Under the pieces are notes generated by a model that made no database searches, had not been told where the DNA came from, and saw only the letters and a list, made by a program, of their open reading frames with translations. Position numbers and translations under genes: made by a program. A stretch of DNA of 64,000 bases from positions 188,859,741-188,923,740 of the forward strand of contig CM041465.1 in NCBI GenBank assembly GCA_023213395.1, given 5' to 3'. This document shows positions 22,406-34,311 of this stretch, piece after piece (the stretch's first letter is position 1; the number at the start of each line of letters is the position of its first letter). Source of the stretch: Cycas panzhihuaensis. Its lineage: Eukaryota; Cycadophyta.

Positions 22406-24460
22406 AATTACAAACTGCTAAGAAGAATTATATGAGTATTTAGTTAAGGTTAGCCAAGAGGTCTAATATCATTATGTTTTGAGGAAAAATAATGTTGGTA
22501 TGTTTGCAAGGCTTTGTTTTAAATTTTGAATTATTCATTTGTTTGGGGTTACGTGAGGAACTCATGTTGAAGGACATTCTCAATGCGTGAAAGACTTCTT
22601 TCCAAAATATACTTGTGAATTTGGGATCTCTATTATATATAATGGTTGATGGAAAGCTATGGAGGTGAAAGATGAAGTAGATGTAGAGTTCAATAAAATA
22701 AGGACAAGGAGGAAATTGGCATATTTAATCAAGCGATTAATGATAACCCAAATGGAATCATACTTGGTTAATAATGGGAGTCCTATAATGAAGTCCATGG
22801 CAGTGCCTTACCATTTACCTTGAGGGATCTTCATGGGTTAAAGTAGGTAGGGTTGGCCTTGGTGTCTACCTTGTTACATTGGTATGTATTACATTTGGAT
22901 ATATATATAAGTATGATAGACTTCACGCAAGGCTAGTAGAAATTTAACCAAACTCGATGATAAGTTTAATCGAATCTTGAATAGCCTCTAAGGGGGTTGT
23001 TATTATACTCAAATGGAATGCATGTGATAAATGGGGAGGTAGGGTGTACAAAAATGCAATTCTGATAGAGAAGGTAGTTATTATGTGAACTCCAATATTT
23101 ATGATTTTGAACCTTACTATCCTAGGAACCAAAGTCAATTTAGGCTTTGTTGGCCTCGACCAAGTCTTGGAGCTAGGAAGGTTGGGGCATAAAGATGGCC
23201 TAAATGGTAGGTTCAACAGGAAGTTAAGATAGAGTATTTGCAACAACATTATCCTTATTATTTTTATACAAAATGGTAAAATCATAGACCTGTAATTTAT
23301 CAACCTATTTGGCTTGTTCTTCAAATAAAAGTTGTTGGTCTAATAAGTGGTAAATACTATAGTGGTCTATTAAAATGGTAAACTTAGAACCAAGTAGATA
23401 TTAGCACCACTTGTGGACTGTATACAAGATGGCTTTCATTTTTTTTGATAGGTGGATAGTTGACACTTATACTCTTCGAGTTTTTGACTTTCAAATATAA
23501 TGGGATAAAAATTCTATATGAGAATAACCCCTAGCCTCACACTTAATGCATCATATTTTAATTAGAATGGATGGGAATAGTTAGGGGTGGAGAGAATTAG
23601 TATGGTTAATGTGAATATTTTTAGAAGGTTGAAGGCATCCTTAACTCTTCGTAACTATTGAAAGGAGTCCATATAAAGTAAATTCATCAAGGGGATGACT
23701 ATGGATGAGTAGTTTTTAATAAAGTAATGATAAAAGCCAACTAGTCTAAGGAAGGCTCATAGTTATGTGAGGCTCTTTGGGGTGAACCATTGGGTGATGG
23801 CTGATATTTTATCAGGGTTGACTCATATTTTAACTACAAAAAAGATGCGACCTAAGTAATGTAATTCAAATTTTCTAAATTCACATTTTAACATCTTTGT
23901 GTATAGCTAATTTTGGGTTGAGACCTGAAGGGTGGTTTCTAGATGTTGGAGATATAGGGACATGTTGGCACTATAAATTAATATGTCATTGAAGAAGACA
24001 ATAATAATCTTTTGAAGGTATGGGGTAAAAATGTTATTCATTAGGGCTTGAAAAGAGGCTAGAGCATTGCATAACCCAAATGACATGACCTAAAATTCAA
24101 AGTGGCCATGATAGGTTTGAAAAGCCATTTTGTACCTATCCTTGGGTACTATTGGCATCTAGTAGTAGCTAGATTGCAAGTATAATTTGGAAAAGATTAT
24201 AGCCTTGTAGATCTCATTTAACATATCATCTATCTGGGTGTGGGAAACTTATTCTTAATGGTTAGTTTGTTGAGTTCCCTATAATCAATATAAAGTAAAA
24301 AATAACTATCTTTTTGTTGGACTAGCACAATGGAGGTAATATAGGAGCTTTTATTAAGTTGTATTATGTCTATATCTATAAGTTTGTTAATGATGAATTC
24401 AATCTCATTCTTTTGGAAGTAAGAGTTTTGGTACATACACATGTTTATATAGTTTTGAGG
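22406..24460 (-). pseudogene. Chromovirus RT, RNase H and integrase (N-terminal part)
   Basis: Minus-strand gypsy pol. RT: KLIDIDIIQLNKSSYITSIV and YRELNKLTIKNKFP (24,230-24,442), then VFFNDILIYS near 23,985, where the catalytic FDD reads FND. The thumb and connection keep LRRVKDAF and AITQWFTPKSLT. The integrase part has QGQPYLL and IPQGKW, followed by MDFIIGLPLLTKYDSIWVII (from 22,798), a hallmark of gypsy integrase cores. The frame is cut at 22,406 by the copia insertion and resumes at 13,405. Stops and shifts are numerous. Confidence 0.87.
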
Positions 24461-24699
24461 GTTTTTTAAATCTAAGGTATAATGGACTTTGTGATTTAGG
24501 AAGGGCCACTAGGTAAGGGGGAGAAGACCAATTGGTATTTGATGAGAATAAATTAGATATTTGGGTTGACCTTCAATTGTGGTTGAATGTTGTTAAGGTG
24601 GATAATATATTCAATAATCCTATTGAGCTACATCCTTATTTACTTAGAGGAAAGAAGTTTGTTAGGTGATAATTGGAGGCCATAAGGTTTATGAATTTG

Positions 24700-25240
24700 T
24701 CCATAGTGGTCTTTAAACATTATAAATGGGCTCTTTGGGGAGTTATTGGTACTATAAGTGCCTAATATTTAAAGCCACTATACTCCTAAGATGACATCTA
24801 ATCCTCCAATGGATAAAGCATAAAAGTCTAACTTAAGTTGATATGTACTAGTTTGGACATGGAGGTTTCAAATGACACTTGCATAATGGAGGGACTAGTG
24901 GCCTAAGAGAGAATAATTAAACCCTATTTTTAGCTTGATATAGAAGTTTAATTGTCTAGCTATTATAATATCAATGAAATTTAATAAAGTACCACCATTG
25001 TCAAAATTGTAATGGGGTTTTTTCTCAAGGCCCCCCTTACTTGCAATGGGTCAGGGTAGGTAGAAGAAGAAACAACAAATAAGAGTGTTTTAGGTTCAGG
25101 GTCAAAAGGTGGGGAGGGTTCCAAGGGTGGCTCCACTTTAACTTCATCATCAGAGTTAGAATCAGGGTTAATGATCAATATGACTCTTTTGGTTTTACAT
25201 ATACAACCATATTTGGGAAACCATTTTTCTATGCATTATA
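24700..25240 (-). pseudogene. Chromovirus zinc knuckle and protease
   Basis: Protease: DNGGTLLNFIDIIIARQL (about 24,965-25,020) matches the D-S/T-G-S/A-T-H-N-F-I block with DSG changed to DNG. LKLDFYALSIGGLDVILGV (about 24,780-24,840) matches the C-terminal flap and GMDVILG motif. Upstream, a worn zinc knuckle of the CxxCxxxWxPxHxC kind is readable at about 25,190-25,230, with His changed to Tyr. A Pro/Glu-rich linker joins the two. Confidence 0.78.
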
Positions 25241-26250
25241 AGCATATATTAGCTTCTCTGCATTTGTGTAACATCAGATGTAGATATCTATATTTATGTT
25301 AATGGATGTTATACTTCTAGACATTCAATTAAATAATTTATTAATTATTGAGGAGGCCCTTCTACTTGAAGCCTTGGAGGTCTATATGGTTTCATAGGTC
25401 TTTGGCGACTAATCAATGGTACTTCTCTTCTAACCCAAGATTTTCATTCTACTATAAAATTGACTTTAATGGCCTTGGTATAGTTGATGGCATCTCGAAG
25501 GTTAGGAGATTGGTTGGTCTTCAACCTTATTTGGACCCATTCATTGAGATCAACTATGTAAGTTTCAACTAATATCTATCTTTCTAAGTGTTGGGTGACT
25601 TGAGTCTGAATTACTTAGAACTCATCTATATAAGCTTCAACTTTGTGGTTTGTCTTAATTGTATTAATTAATTAAAAAAAAAGGCTGGTCTAATGTCTTC
25701 ATACTTCTTGAAAAAGCATTTATAAAATTACTCCCATATTGATTTGATGGATACTCATATGTCCATCACTTATATTAATGGCAAGCTTTGCCCTTCAAGT
25801 GGATGGAGGTAAATGTTAGTTGATCAATTTTAGATAGGTGCTTGAGTGTAAAATAGGAATCTAATTTACTAATCTAATTACAAGTTACTTCCTTGTTGAG
25901 ATCTTGATAAAAAAATAATATATTGATTTTATGATTGAATGGATGTTGTCATATAGTCTTAGGAGATGGGGTTCCAGCTTAAGACACTCCACCTTGTGAC
26001 ATGCTAAAGGAGTTGGAGCTAGTTGTTGAGAGAAGGTTAGAGAGTTAATTATGTATAGATGCAACATATTCAATGAAATTTATAATATTTGACGATAGCT
26101 TGGTTGTATCTTATTTGTGTATGCCCTATATGGTGATGAATTAAGTTTTGAAAGAGGAAATGCATTTAGATTGGCTTATTATAAAAGGGGTCTTGATGAG
26201 GTAGGGAATAACTAAAAGAAATGAATATAAGAAATGGGAGAGATAGGAAG
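25241..26250 (-). pseudogene. Chromovirus Gag region
   Basis: Its place between leader and protease, and the length, fit gypsy Gag. Only scattered minus-strand frames remain (for example 25,885-26,073), and no single diagnostic Gag block survives cleanly. The plus-strand frame at 25,348-25,572 is a shadow. Confidence 0.55.
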
Positions 26251-27639
26251 AATGGGTGTCAAAGGAGTGGGGATATATAAAATAAGTAGAGGAGAAGAGG
26301 CGATAAGGTATGGGGTATTTATAGGTTGTTAACCTTGAAAATTAAGTAAGAAAATCACCTAGTGTACTTGAACGAGTGCGATGAGCTCATTGAGATGATA
26401 TAAGTGAGTTGTAAATAAAAAATTGATACTAATAGGCCCCACAAGATGCTTATAGGCTAGTTTTCCATGAAACTGATTATTGAAAATAACTTAATAGACA
26501 TTGATCAACATGGGACACTGATCAAAGTAAGATACATGAATTGAGAAGGCCTTATCTTTTTTTTTTAGCGACGATTCTAATGATGCAGATCTTAATTAAA
26601 TCTGAGAAGTATTGACAAACTTATAATTATTTCTTTCTTTCTTCTTCTTTTTTGGATGGACTATAGGACTAAACTCAACTAGGGTGGACTAGGTTTAGGT
26701 GACAATAATATTGATGGAATAGGATGTACATGCTATTAAAAGTTTGGATAGGAATTCCAATGTTATGTGTTTAGCTAGTAATTATACTAAAAGATTCTTA
26801 GGAGTTGAACTATGTAAATTGGCATATATGCTTTGATTTGATATTCTTGTTTCTTTTCATAGGATCACTTTGCTGACTATGATGGTATTTATATATAGTG
26901 CTATTATTGAGTTAGTTAGCAATAAGTCAACAGTTACACATATGTAGCAGTTCTTAGATGTATTAATGGAAGTACAATAGACTAAAGATTTTACATAATA
27001 GATGATTATAGAGGGTGAAAAAACATACCAGACAGTAATAAGGGAGTATTTGGCTCTGTAGGCTATGCAATAAACTTCCTTATTATTATTCTCACTCATC
27101 CCAATATCTCAGGGCACTACTTATAGAGGAAAAACCATCTCTATATGGTCTATAACCATGCAGAGGTATTTGTGCAGAGTAACTTCTGGTCACTAACTGC
27201 TAACCCATGCACTATAAAGAGACAAATGGTTGATAGTTTTCCTATGCTAGGCTAGTGGGGAAGCCTACATGGATCCTCCTATATACTCTAGGGTATATGG
27301 AGGTATAAATCCATAGCCAAGTTCTATTTAAGGCCTCAGTATTAATGTAGTTGACACCTTACTTCATACAATGATGTATACCTAATTGTGCTTAGCTAAT
27401 AATGACATATCCTCATGATGTTTTTAGACCCCTAGCATAGGGTCTCTATGTAAATACTAGGGAAAGGAAGGTGTGATTTGTTGACTTGGGATGCATTACC
27501 CACTTGTAGTAGATAACAAATTAAATAGAAAATAAATAAAATTACTCATAGATGAGGGTTTCAAAATTTATCAAGGCGAGGAGGGGGGGGGGATTTTTCT
27601 TTCTTTATAATTATTGAATCTTCCCACTGGATTACTGCA
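26251..27639 (-). other. Leader of the chromovirus, no gene recognised
   Basis: Nearly 1.4 kb lies between the primer site and gag, with no coding motif. It is longer than usual for a chromovirus, so a decayed insertion may be hidden in it. A G-run of ten is at about 27,583-27,592. Confidence 0.5.
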
Positions 27640-27658
27640 ACCTCACTCTAATACTACT
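27640..27658 (-). other. Primer-binding site of the chromovirus
   Basis: On the minus strand, directly after the 5' LTR, AGTAGTATTAGAGTGAGG aligns with TGGTATCAGAGC. The three differences within the 12-mer are all G-to-A or C-to-T. Confidence 0.75.
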
Positions 27659-28044
27659 TGTTACGATCTCAACCTATAATTTTTACTTCAAATAAGCAAT
27701 AAAAGGGCACAAATAGATCTTATATCACTACAATAGCTTATATTACATTCATAATATGAAAGGGTGCAAAAAAGCTTAAAGGATATCTAAAGAGAAGATG
27801 TATGTGAGTACACTCTTATGAGAGGAGATTGTTATATAAGGGATTCTTTTATAAATGTATGGCCTTAAATAGATGAAAGTATATGTTATTCCCTAGAATT
27901 CTATTAGAGGACCATATAGCCTTTAATCCCATTGGTATGGGTATATGGTTTGTGCACACCTATTAATAGACGAGATTAACCTGTACCACTTTAACTACAT
28001 AATCAAATGCTAATGTGTTGTTCACCTTAGAGGGTTATGTAACA
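27659..28044 (-). repeat. 5' LTR of the chromovirus
   Basis: 386 bp with TGTTAC/GTAACA ends, followed at 28,045-28,049 by TCTTT, the right target duplication. Confidence 0.92.
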
Positions 28045-28049
28045 TCTTT

Positions 28050-29560
28050 GTTCTTTTGTCTAAAATCTAAATAGATTTTATCTATAAGTCTAACCTAGTC
28101 TTACTTAAACAATAGACTAATGAAGAATGCAATTAGGATTATATATATACTTCTTTAATAATAGGATATGAACTATATCATATATAGTTAGATTTGGTGG
28201 TAATGTAGGTTTATAACAACAAATTTTATCCTCTCTATGGTTTTAAATGGTCCATAATATCTCATAATTCTTTTTTTTGAATTTGTTTATCTTTAAATAA
28301 CTTCTCTTCAATCTCATGTGAAGCAAAATATAGTCTCTAACATTGAACTATTTTGCTATCATTTTTAAGTCAACATTATTCTTTTGTTTATCCTAAGTAA
28401 TTATCAACTTCTCTTTTATTCTAACAATCTGGTCTTCCATCCACTACAACCTTTTTAGCCTAATAATATGTTTATCTTCTAAGTTTTTCCAACCTAGAGT
28501 TTATTATACCTTTGTCCATAAAGTATTTTAAATAAGTTCATACCCAAATATATATGGTGGGTTATTATTATAGGCAATCTCTACTAGATATAGATAGCCT
28601 TCCCATTTAGTTGGTTAGTCCATCATATACATCTACGATATACTTTCAAATACCTAGTTAGCTTATTCTATTTATCCATTTAACTCAAGGTGATATGCTA
28701 TGTTGGCTCATTCTAATTACCAAAATTTTGACGTAAACTTTATGTCTTGATAATAAATAATAGCTTTTGGAATTTCATATAATCTTGCTATTCTTGTGAA
28801 AATGTCTACTATGTTGGTTGCTTTAGGAGTAGATCATATGGGAATAAAATGTGTATATTTCATTAATTTATTAACTATTACAATAATATAATTATTTTAC
28901 TTCATATTATTTGGCAAACGTATAATAAAACCAGAGATGACCTTCCATTTTTATTCAAGAATCTATAATGGTTGAAGTAATCATGCAAGGTGTTAATATT
29001 CTAATACTATAAGTAATGAGAGATATATTCCACTATATATTTTTTAATCCCTAGCCAAAAGTAATTTTCCTTGATATATACATAAGTCTTTTAATATCTT
29101 GAATGTGTTGTATATGGAAGATCATGTGCTTCTTTTATGATCAAGTTTTAAATGAAAACATCATTTGGAATATAAATATAGTGTTGAATAATGGGAATGC
29201 CATCATATAACAACTTGTGGTTAATATACTTATGCATTAATCTTTCATCCACCTCCTCATTGATATCTTTCTTATCAAGAAAATCCTTCACCTATTTATA
29301 TATTTTATCATTTACCAATTTTACTTTTTATGGGTTTCATTTAAGTCTAGTTTCATGACGTTAATAGAAGTGATATGCCTTCTATAATTAAAGTCATATT
29401 TGCATAGGAGTTTCATCTATCTTCTTTGTCTTACATTTAATTAGGTCTAATTAATCCATATTATTATCAAATTATTATATTTCCTCTTTATTGAGCCCTA
29501 AGAAGTTAGAGTGTATGTTTCAACTAACTTCACCCTCTCTTGACACCAACTAGGTCTCAT
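28050..29560 (-). pseudogene. Older Ty3-gypsy integrase fragment (host of the chromovirus)
   Basis: Minus-strand integrase traces run from about 29,000 down to 28,050. Readable blocks are KWKVISGFIIRLPNN, YIIVIVNKLMKYTHFIPI, KATNIVDIF and IARLYEIPKAII, then KFTSKFW, WEGYLYLVEIAYNNNPPY and, near 28,200, YYGPF-like and KLTLPPN residues. These are the zinc finger-to-core and C-terminal parts of gypsy integrase. All are broken by stops. The element it belonged to continues to the left at 12,449 and probably to the right, where protease/RNase H-like traces fade out near 29,560. Confidence 0.75.
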
Positions 29561-30438
29561 ACTTTATCTTGTTTATTATTGGGGCTTGATTACATAATTG
29601 CATGGTAATTTAGTAGACTACTTAGCATGATAGTTAAATAGTTTCATATTAATTGTGCTTGTGCCTGATCCATATTATCAATGATGTAAATATCATAAAA
29701 GTGCCCAATAATATTGGCTTATTCTAGCCTCCTTCAAAGCCCCATCTTACCTCCATGATTACACTCTTAATAACTTTCCTTTGACTTGATGAATCTTACT
29801 TTCTTACATATTTTTTCCTTTTAAATTTCCCTCTGTACATTACATAGCACTTCGTTATTTCCAAATCTCACTTCTTGACCATCTATTTGACTTTTTTTTT
29901 AATTTTCTAATGGAAACTTTCAAATTTTCAACACTCTAATAAATTATATTTTTGGAGTTACCCAAAAATGTGACTTACGTTATAGAATATGACCTCAGAA
30001 CTAAAAATGTGTCCTACTCATAAGCTATCTTTTCAGTGTATTTTAGGTCATATTTTTTATTGTAATTTATATTTTTCAGGTTCTAATATAAAAAAGATAT
30101 AAAATAATAGCCCTTTTTTCCCATTGTATTGACATTAGTTTGTAGAAAAATATGACCCTACCTTACCATGGTTTTATGTTTTTTATCCCTCTATTTTTTC
30201 CTATAAAAATCCATCTATTTTCTTAAGAAAGAAAATAGAACATTTGGAGAAGTAAAGTGCTACCAGATTTGAGACTTATCTTTGTAACCTTGACTTGCAC
30301 CTTGAGAAGGTTTGTTTGAAGCTTGATTTGGAGCCATTTATGAGAGAAATCAAAGACTTAGAGCTGCTCGTACTTCCCTTCTTCTCTTTTCTTCTCTTAG
30401 CTATATTTTCCTTTACATCTCACCTTCTTCTTCAAGTG
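29561..30438. other. No gene recognised
   Basis: AT-rich sequence. A plus-strand frame at 30,295-30,477 (60 codons) runs into the LTR of element A and has no known motif. The stretch is continuous with 34,040-34,306 and 44,015 onward once elements A and B are removed. Confidence 0.5.
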
Positions 30439-30443
30439 CCATT

Positions 30444-30780
30444 TGAAGATTATTGCACAGAGACTAAAGTGAAGTAGTGAACATCAAAGATCAATACATA
30501 TTGATATTACAAATGCATATACAAAACATCATACTTCAATCCATATTTCTGAAAGAGATAACAAGTTTACAATAGAGGTGGCGTTGATGAAAAACCAAGG
30601 GATTTTGGCCCAAAGTTTATATATTCAAGAGGATAGTAGGAGCCCTCCTTAACCTGAAATTTAAAATAATATAAAATAATAAAAAACTTAATATAAAATA
30701 ATATTTATCAACTTACCATTCAGGCATATGTAGCTGCATATTCTCAATGTTGGGTTAGGTAGTGAATATTAACCCTAACA
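30444..30780 (-). repeat. 3' LTR of element A
   Basis: 337 bp. On the minus strand it begins TGTTAGGGTTAATATTC and ends AATCTTCA. It includes a GGAGGGCTCCT block shared by all LTRs of this family. Confidence 0.9.
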
Positions 30781-31460
30781 TTCTCCCCCTTAATATTCAT
30801 CATATACATCTTCAACTTTTCTTTGAACTTGTGATACTTGTACTTTAGGAAAACTTTAAACATATATCCTTGAGCTTTATCATCATCTTTAAAGTGATCA
30901 ACTTACATTATCATCCTTTCAATAATATGTGTATCAAATGGTTTCCAAGTAGGTGTGGCTTGATTCAAATAAGCAGGAGTGGCTTTGTCAAGATCTTTAT
31001 ATTTTCCATTAATCAGGTCTAAGGTACATATAACTTCATCAAATACAATATTTGAGCCATCAATTTTATTAAAGTCTACACTAGTATATACAACATTAGT
31101 CTTTTCAATAAAGTTCACGTACTCTAAAACTTATCTCACATAAAAGATATCATCAATATAATTAGTTTCATTTAATTCTAAAGTATCTGCCCCATAAACT
31201 GATTCTAAGGTATCCCATGCAGATTTGTGAGTAGTTAACTCACTTACATTAGAAAGTATATTATCATATATTGTACAAAATATTAGGGCTAAGGCCTCAT
31301 TATCCTTTTTCATATCTTCTTTAGCATTTGGTTCATAACCATCTTTTACAAACTTCTAGAGATCATTTGTAATAAAGTATGTTTTCATTATTTTACTTCA
31401 TAGTTGAAAATCATTTCCATCAAATATAGGAAAACTTATATCACTTAGATTTATTTCCAT
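30781..31460 (-). pseudogene. Gag-like protein of element A, reading into the polypurine tract
   Basis: Starts at ATG 31,460. The Gag domain reads FPIFDGNDFQL-stop-SKIM, ITNDL-stop-KFVKDGY, MKKDNEALALIFCTIYDNI and VSELTTHKSAWDTLESVYG. Both stops fall at conserved Trp positions. A spacer of about 90 residues without a known domain follows (NKIDGSNIVFDEVICTLDLI, TPTWKPFDTHIIERM). The end, FKVFLKYKYHKFKEKLKMY and then NIKGEN, is encoded by the polypurine tract itself (AAG GGG GAG AAT). There is no zinc knuckle, protease or polymerase. The tail resembles the last residues of copia RNase H (FTKALG, KF, KFR, KL), suggesting an internal-deletion origin. Confidence 0.85.
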
Positions 31461-32923
31461 TATATAAGACTTTAGTACATGATTTAAAGAGTATGATTTT
31501 AGTGAACAAAAAATAATCCTTTTATAAACTTTGAGATTAACATGCAATAAACTTTCAGTGCGATTCTTTCTTAATTAATGAAAGAAAATAACTTAGTAAT
31601 AGAGAATATATATCATTTCAAATTGAAAATAATAAATGAAACTATAATATACAATAAATCTCCTTTTAAGCAAGATAAATGTTCTCCCATTAAATGAAGT
31701 AAACAAGTTTCAAATGATGTTGAATGCACCTTGATACCATAAAATTCTTTTAAAGTAAACTAAATGCACCTTTTAAGAAAGAACCTTGATTAATTAATGA
31801 GGAGCTAAAAGAAAACAAACAGGTGAATTATTATTCACTTCACATGAAAATATTAAGAGTAAATGATACCATATGAGCTCCTTTTACACCAAGGAAAAAA
31901 TATAAGGTATGCTTATAAAATGATCTTGAAATATGCTCCACTGAATGAATGCTTTAAAGAGGTAAAAAAATGACATTAAATAAGCAGAAGAATATGCCTT
32001 AAAGAGCTTTAAAAATAAGTTTATAAGTAAAAATATAAAGTGATAGCTTCATAACAGGGTTATAAGGTATTCAAATGTACTAGTTTGATGCTTTTGTTCC
32101 CAAAGAGACTCCTCTTTAAGAGGTTGAATTAGGGCTAAATGGCTATAAAAAATAATTATAAGCCTCTACAAATAGATAAAAACCTATCAAGAACAACTTA
32201 GCAGCTCAATATCAAGTAAATATACTGAGTTAGAATGAAAAATTACTTGAAATATTAAGAAATATATCAAACTAGGATTAAACAAGATCCTTGACTTTAT
32301 TAGCCTCAAAACCTTATAAAATAGTGTCAGATCTCAATAAAATCTACTTCAATGCATATAGAATTGAATTACCTTTCAGACAGATCTAGTCATTCAAAAA
32401 AAGACTCATAGATAAAAAGTTATAATGAAAATAGTACATAGACCCATTTATAGAAAACAAATTAAAAGGGAGGGGTTAATCCCCTTTGGAAAATTGGCCC
32501 TTAGTCATGTGGGGGCCAAAAAGATCATCCATTAGGCTCTAAAGGGGGCTAACAAACTTCAAAATTTATAGAATATAATGAAATCTTTTTGAAAAATCAA
32601 AATTTATAAAAAAGAGTTTATTTAATTTTTAAATCCACCCCTTAATAAAAAAATCAAGGTCACATGGGGCTCTCATATGACTACCAGCTAGTGTGAGGGG
32701 CTACGCCAAAATCACACACCAGATCTTAAAATTTATTAAATCTAATTTAATTTTTTATTAACTTTAGAAAAAAATAAATATATTCATCAAATCTACATGC
32801 CTAATAATGACGATTGAATAGACAAATTCAAGACTGAATAAAAATAATAACATTGATTAGTAGAATCAAATTGAAGGGGCGACTCGATCATACAAAGAAC
32901 ACACTAAGTCTATACATCAAAGA

Positions 32924-33020
<97 letters not shown>

Positions 33021-33690
33021 AAATAAAAGAGAAAATAGGAACCTATTAACAATGGCAATTGGTACATAAAGAAATCACAAACAAACATAGGGTGTTTTTT
33101 ACTATTCTCCCAGGTAACCATGGGCATATTGGCCATAGACTCGAGGTCTCAATAATGATTTTGTTTGGAGAAATAACTTCTTTCTTCACATGTAATTCCA
33201 TGAGGGTGAGGGCATCTTGAAAATTCTGTACCTTCATCTTCCTCTATAGAATAGGATAAAACTTTAAGTATCAATTGCATGGGATTAATGTGGGTATCAG
33301 AGTCTATACACAATATCTCAAAGAAATATATTTATCTTGCATGAAAATGTAGTAGAGATCATGGAGATAGAGAACCATACATACGAAGGAGATGAATGCC
33401 TCACATAAAACAAGAACAGGATGCTCACATAGAGCACATAGAGGCACAAAGCACTAAGAGCATAATGGAGGGGCCACATAGATATAGAGCGTGTAGAGAG
33501 GCCATAGAAGTGTAGAGCACACAGAGATGCAGAACACACATAACAAAAATATAAAATACAAATGTAATATATATAAAATATAATATATATAATGTAAACT
33601 TTGTGAAATATTGAATATCAAAATGAGAAGCATGGAGATGGAGCCTGTACTCAGTTGAGGATGACCATGCAGATCTTTAAAATGCCACAC
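31461..33690 (-). other. Leader of element A
   Basis: About 2.2 kb without coding motifs. It holds the conserved box with GGCGTAGCCCC and CATGTGACCTTGATT (32,653-32,720), shared with elements B and E. The (AC)n plus oligo-A tract lies upstream of this box in element orientation. Confidence 0.75.
32925..33018. repeat. (AC)n microsatellite followed by oligo-A
   Basis: (AC)29 at 32,925-32,982, then TAC, then 33 A at 32,986-33,018. It lies in the leader of element A at the place where copy B carries T18-G15 and (TA)n. Confidence 0.95.
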
Positions 33691-33712
33691 AGGGTTGGGG
33701 TCTGATACTAAA
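33691..33712 (-). other. Primer-binding site of element A
   Basis: On the minus strand TTAGTATCAGACCCCAACC abuts the 5' LTR. It matches the Met-tRNA site over GTATCAGA and diverges after that. Confidence 0.75.
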
Positions 33713-34034
33713 TGAAGATTATTACATGGAGACCAGAGAAGAGTAGTGAACATCAAAGATCAATCTCTATTGCTATTAGAAATACACATACAAAATATCA
33801 TGCTTCAATCCATAACAAGTTTATAGTAGAGTTGGTGTTGATAAAAAACTAGGGGATTTGGCCCTAAAGTTTATATATTTAGGAGAAGGTTAGGAGCCCT
33901 CCTCAGCCTAAAATTTAAAATAATATAAAATAAAAAGTAACTTAACATAAAATAATACTTACCAACGTACTATTAAGGTGTGTGCAACTGCATATTCCTA
34001 ATGTTAGGTTAGGTGGTGATTATTAACCTTAACA
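33713..34034 (-). repeat. 5' LTR of element A
   Basis: 322 bp, TGAAGATTATTAC to CCTTAACA on the plus strand, followed by the CCATT duplication. Confidence 0.9.
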
Positions 34035-34311
34035 CCATTCTCTATTCTCACTCTTTCTCTTCTCTTATCTCTTACTACCTTTACTTATTGTAACTAGTTA
34101 TGAGCTTTAATTTAGAGGGCCTTGGAAGGGCAAGACACTAAATTGATACATATCTTATATTCTCCTTGAGTGAATACTTATTTGTTAGTAAGTTTACATA
34201 TTTTATTTCAAGTTTGTTTTCTTGTTCCTTATTGAATGGATAGTTGGGTTACAGTCTTAGTTAATCTTGTAACATAGATTAGAGTTATCTCATGATATTT
34301 TTACTTATTAT

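Larger units (their letters stand above)
12450..28044 (-). mobile_element. Ty3-gypsy chromovirus, complete but decayed and interrupted
   Basis: Two co-linear 386-bp LTRs, beginning TGTTAC and ending GTAACA, bound the element. The identical 5-bp sequence TCTTT flanks it at 12,445-12,449 and 28,045-28,049. On the minus strand the order is LTR, worn Met-tRNA primer site, gag, protease, RT, RNase H, integrase, chromodomain, purine tract, LTR. A copia element (13,411-22,400) lies in the integrase region, so the gypsy sequence itself is about 6.6 kb. All coding parts carry stops and frameshifts. The LTRs differ at about 76 of 386 aligned positions with no indels (hand count), mostly transitions, so the insertion is old. 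It sits inside an older gypsy fragment. Confidence 0.93.
30444..34034 (-). mobile_element. Gag-only non-autonomous LTR element, copy A
   Basis: LTRs at 30,444-30,780 (3') and 33,713-34,034 (5') are flanked by CCATT (30,439-30,443 and 34,035-34,039). TTAGTATCAGACCCC, a variant Met primer site, abuts the 5' LTR, and AAGGGGGAGAA precedes the 3' LTR. The element is 3.6 kb with one gag-like frame and no polymerase. It belongs to the same family as copy B, by LTR, leader and gag similarity, and lies in opposite orientation 277 bp away. Confidence 0.92.

Noticed and set aside
32888-33136. 82-codon minus-strand frame with Phe and Cys-Val runs
   Set aside because: It is encoded by the oligo-A and (AC)n tracts.
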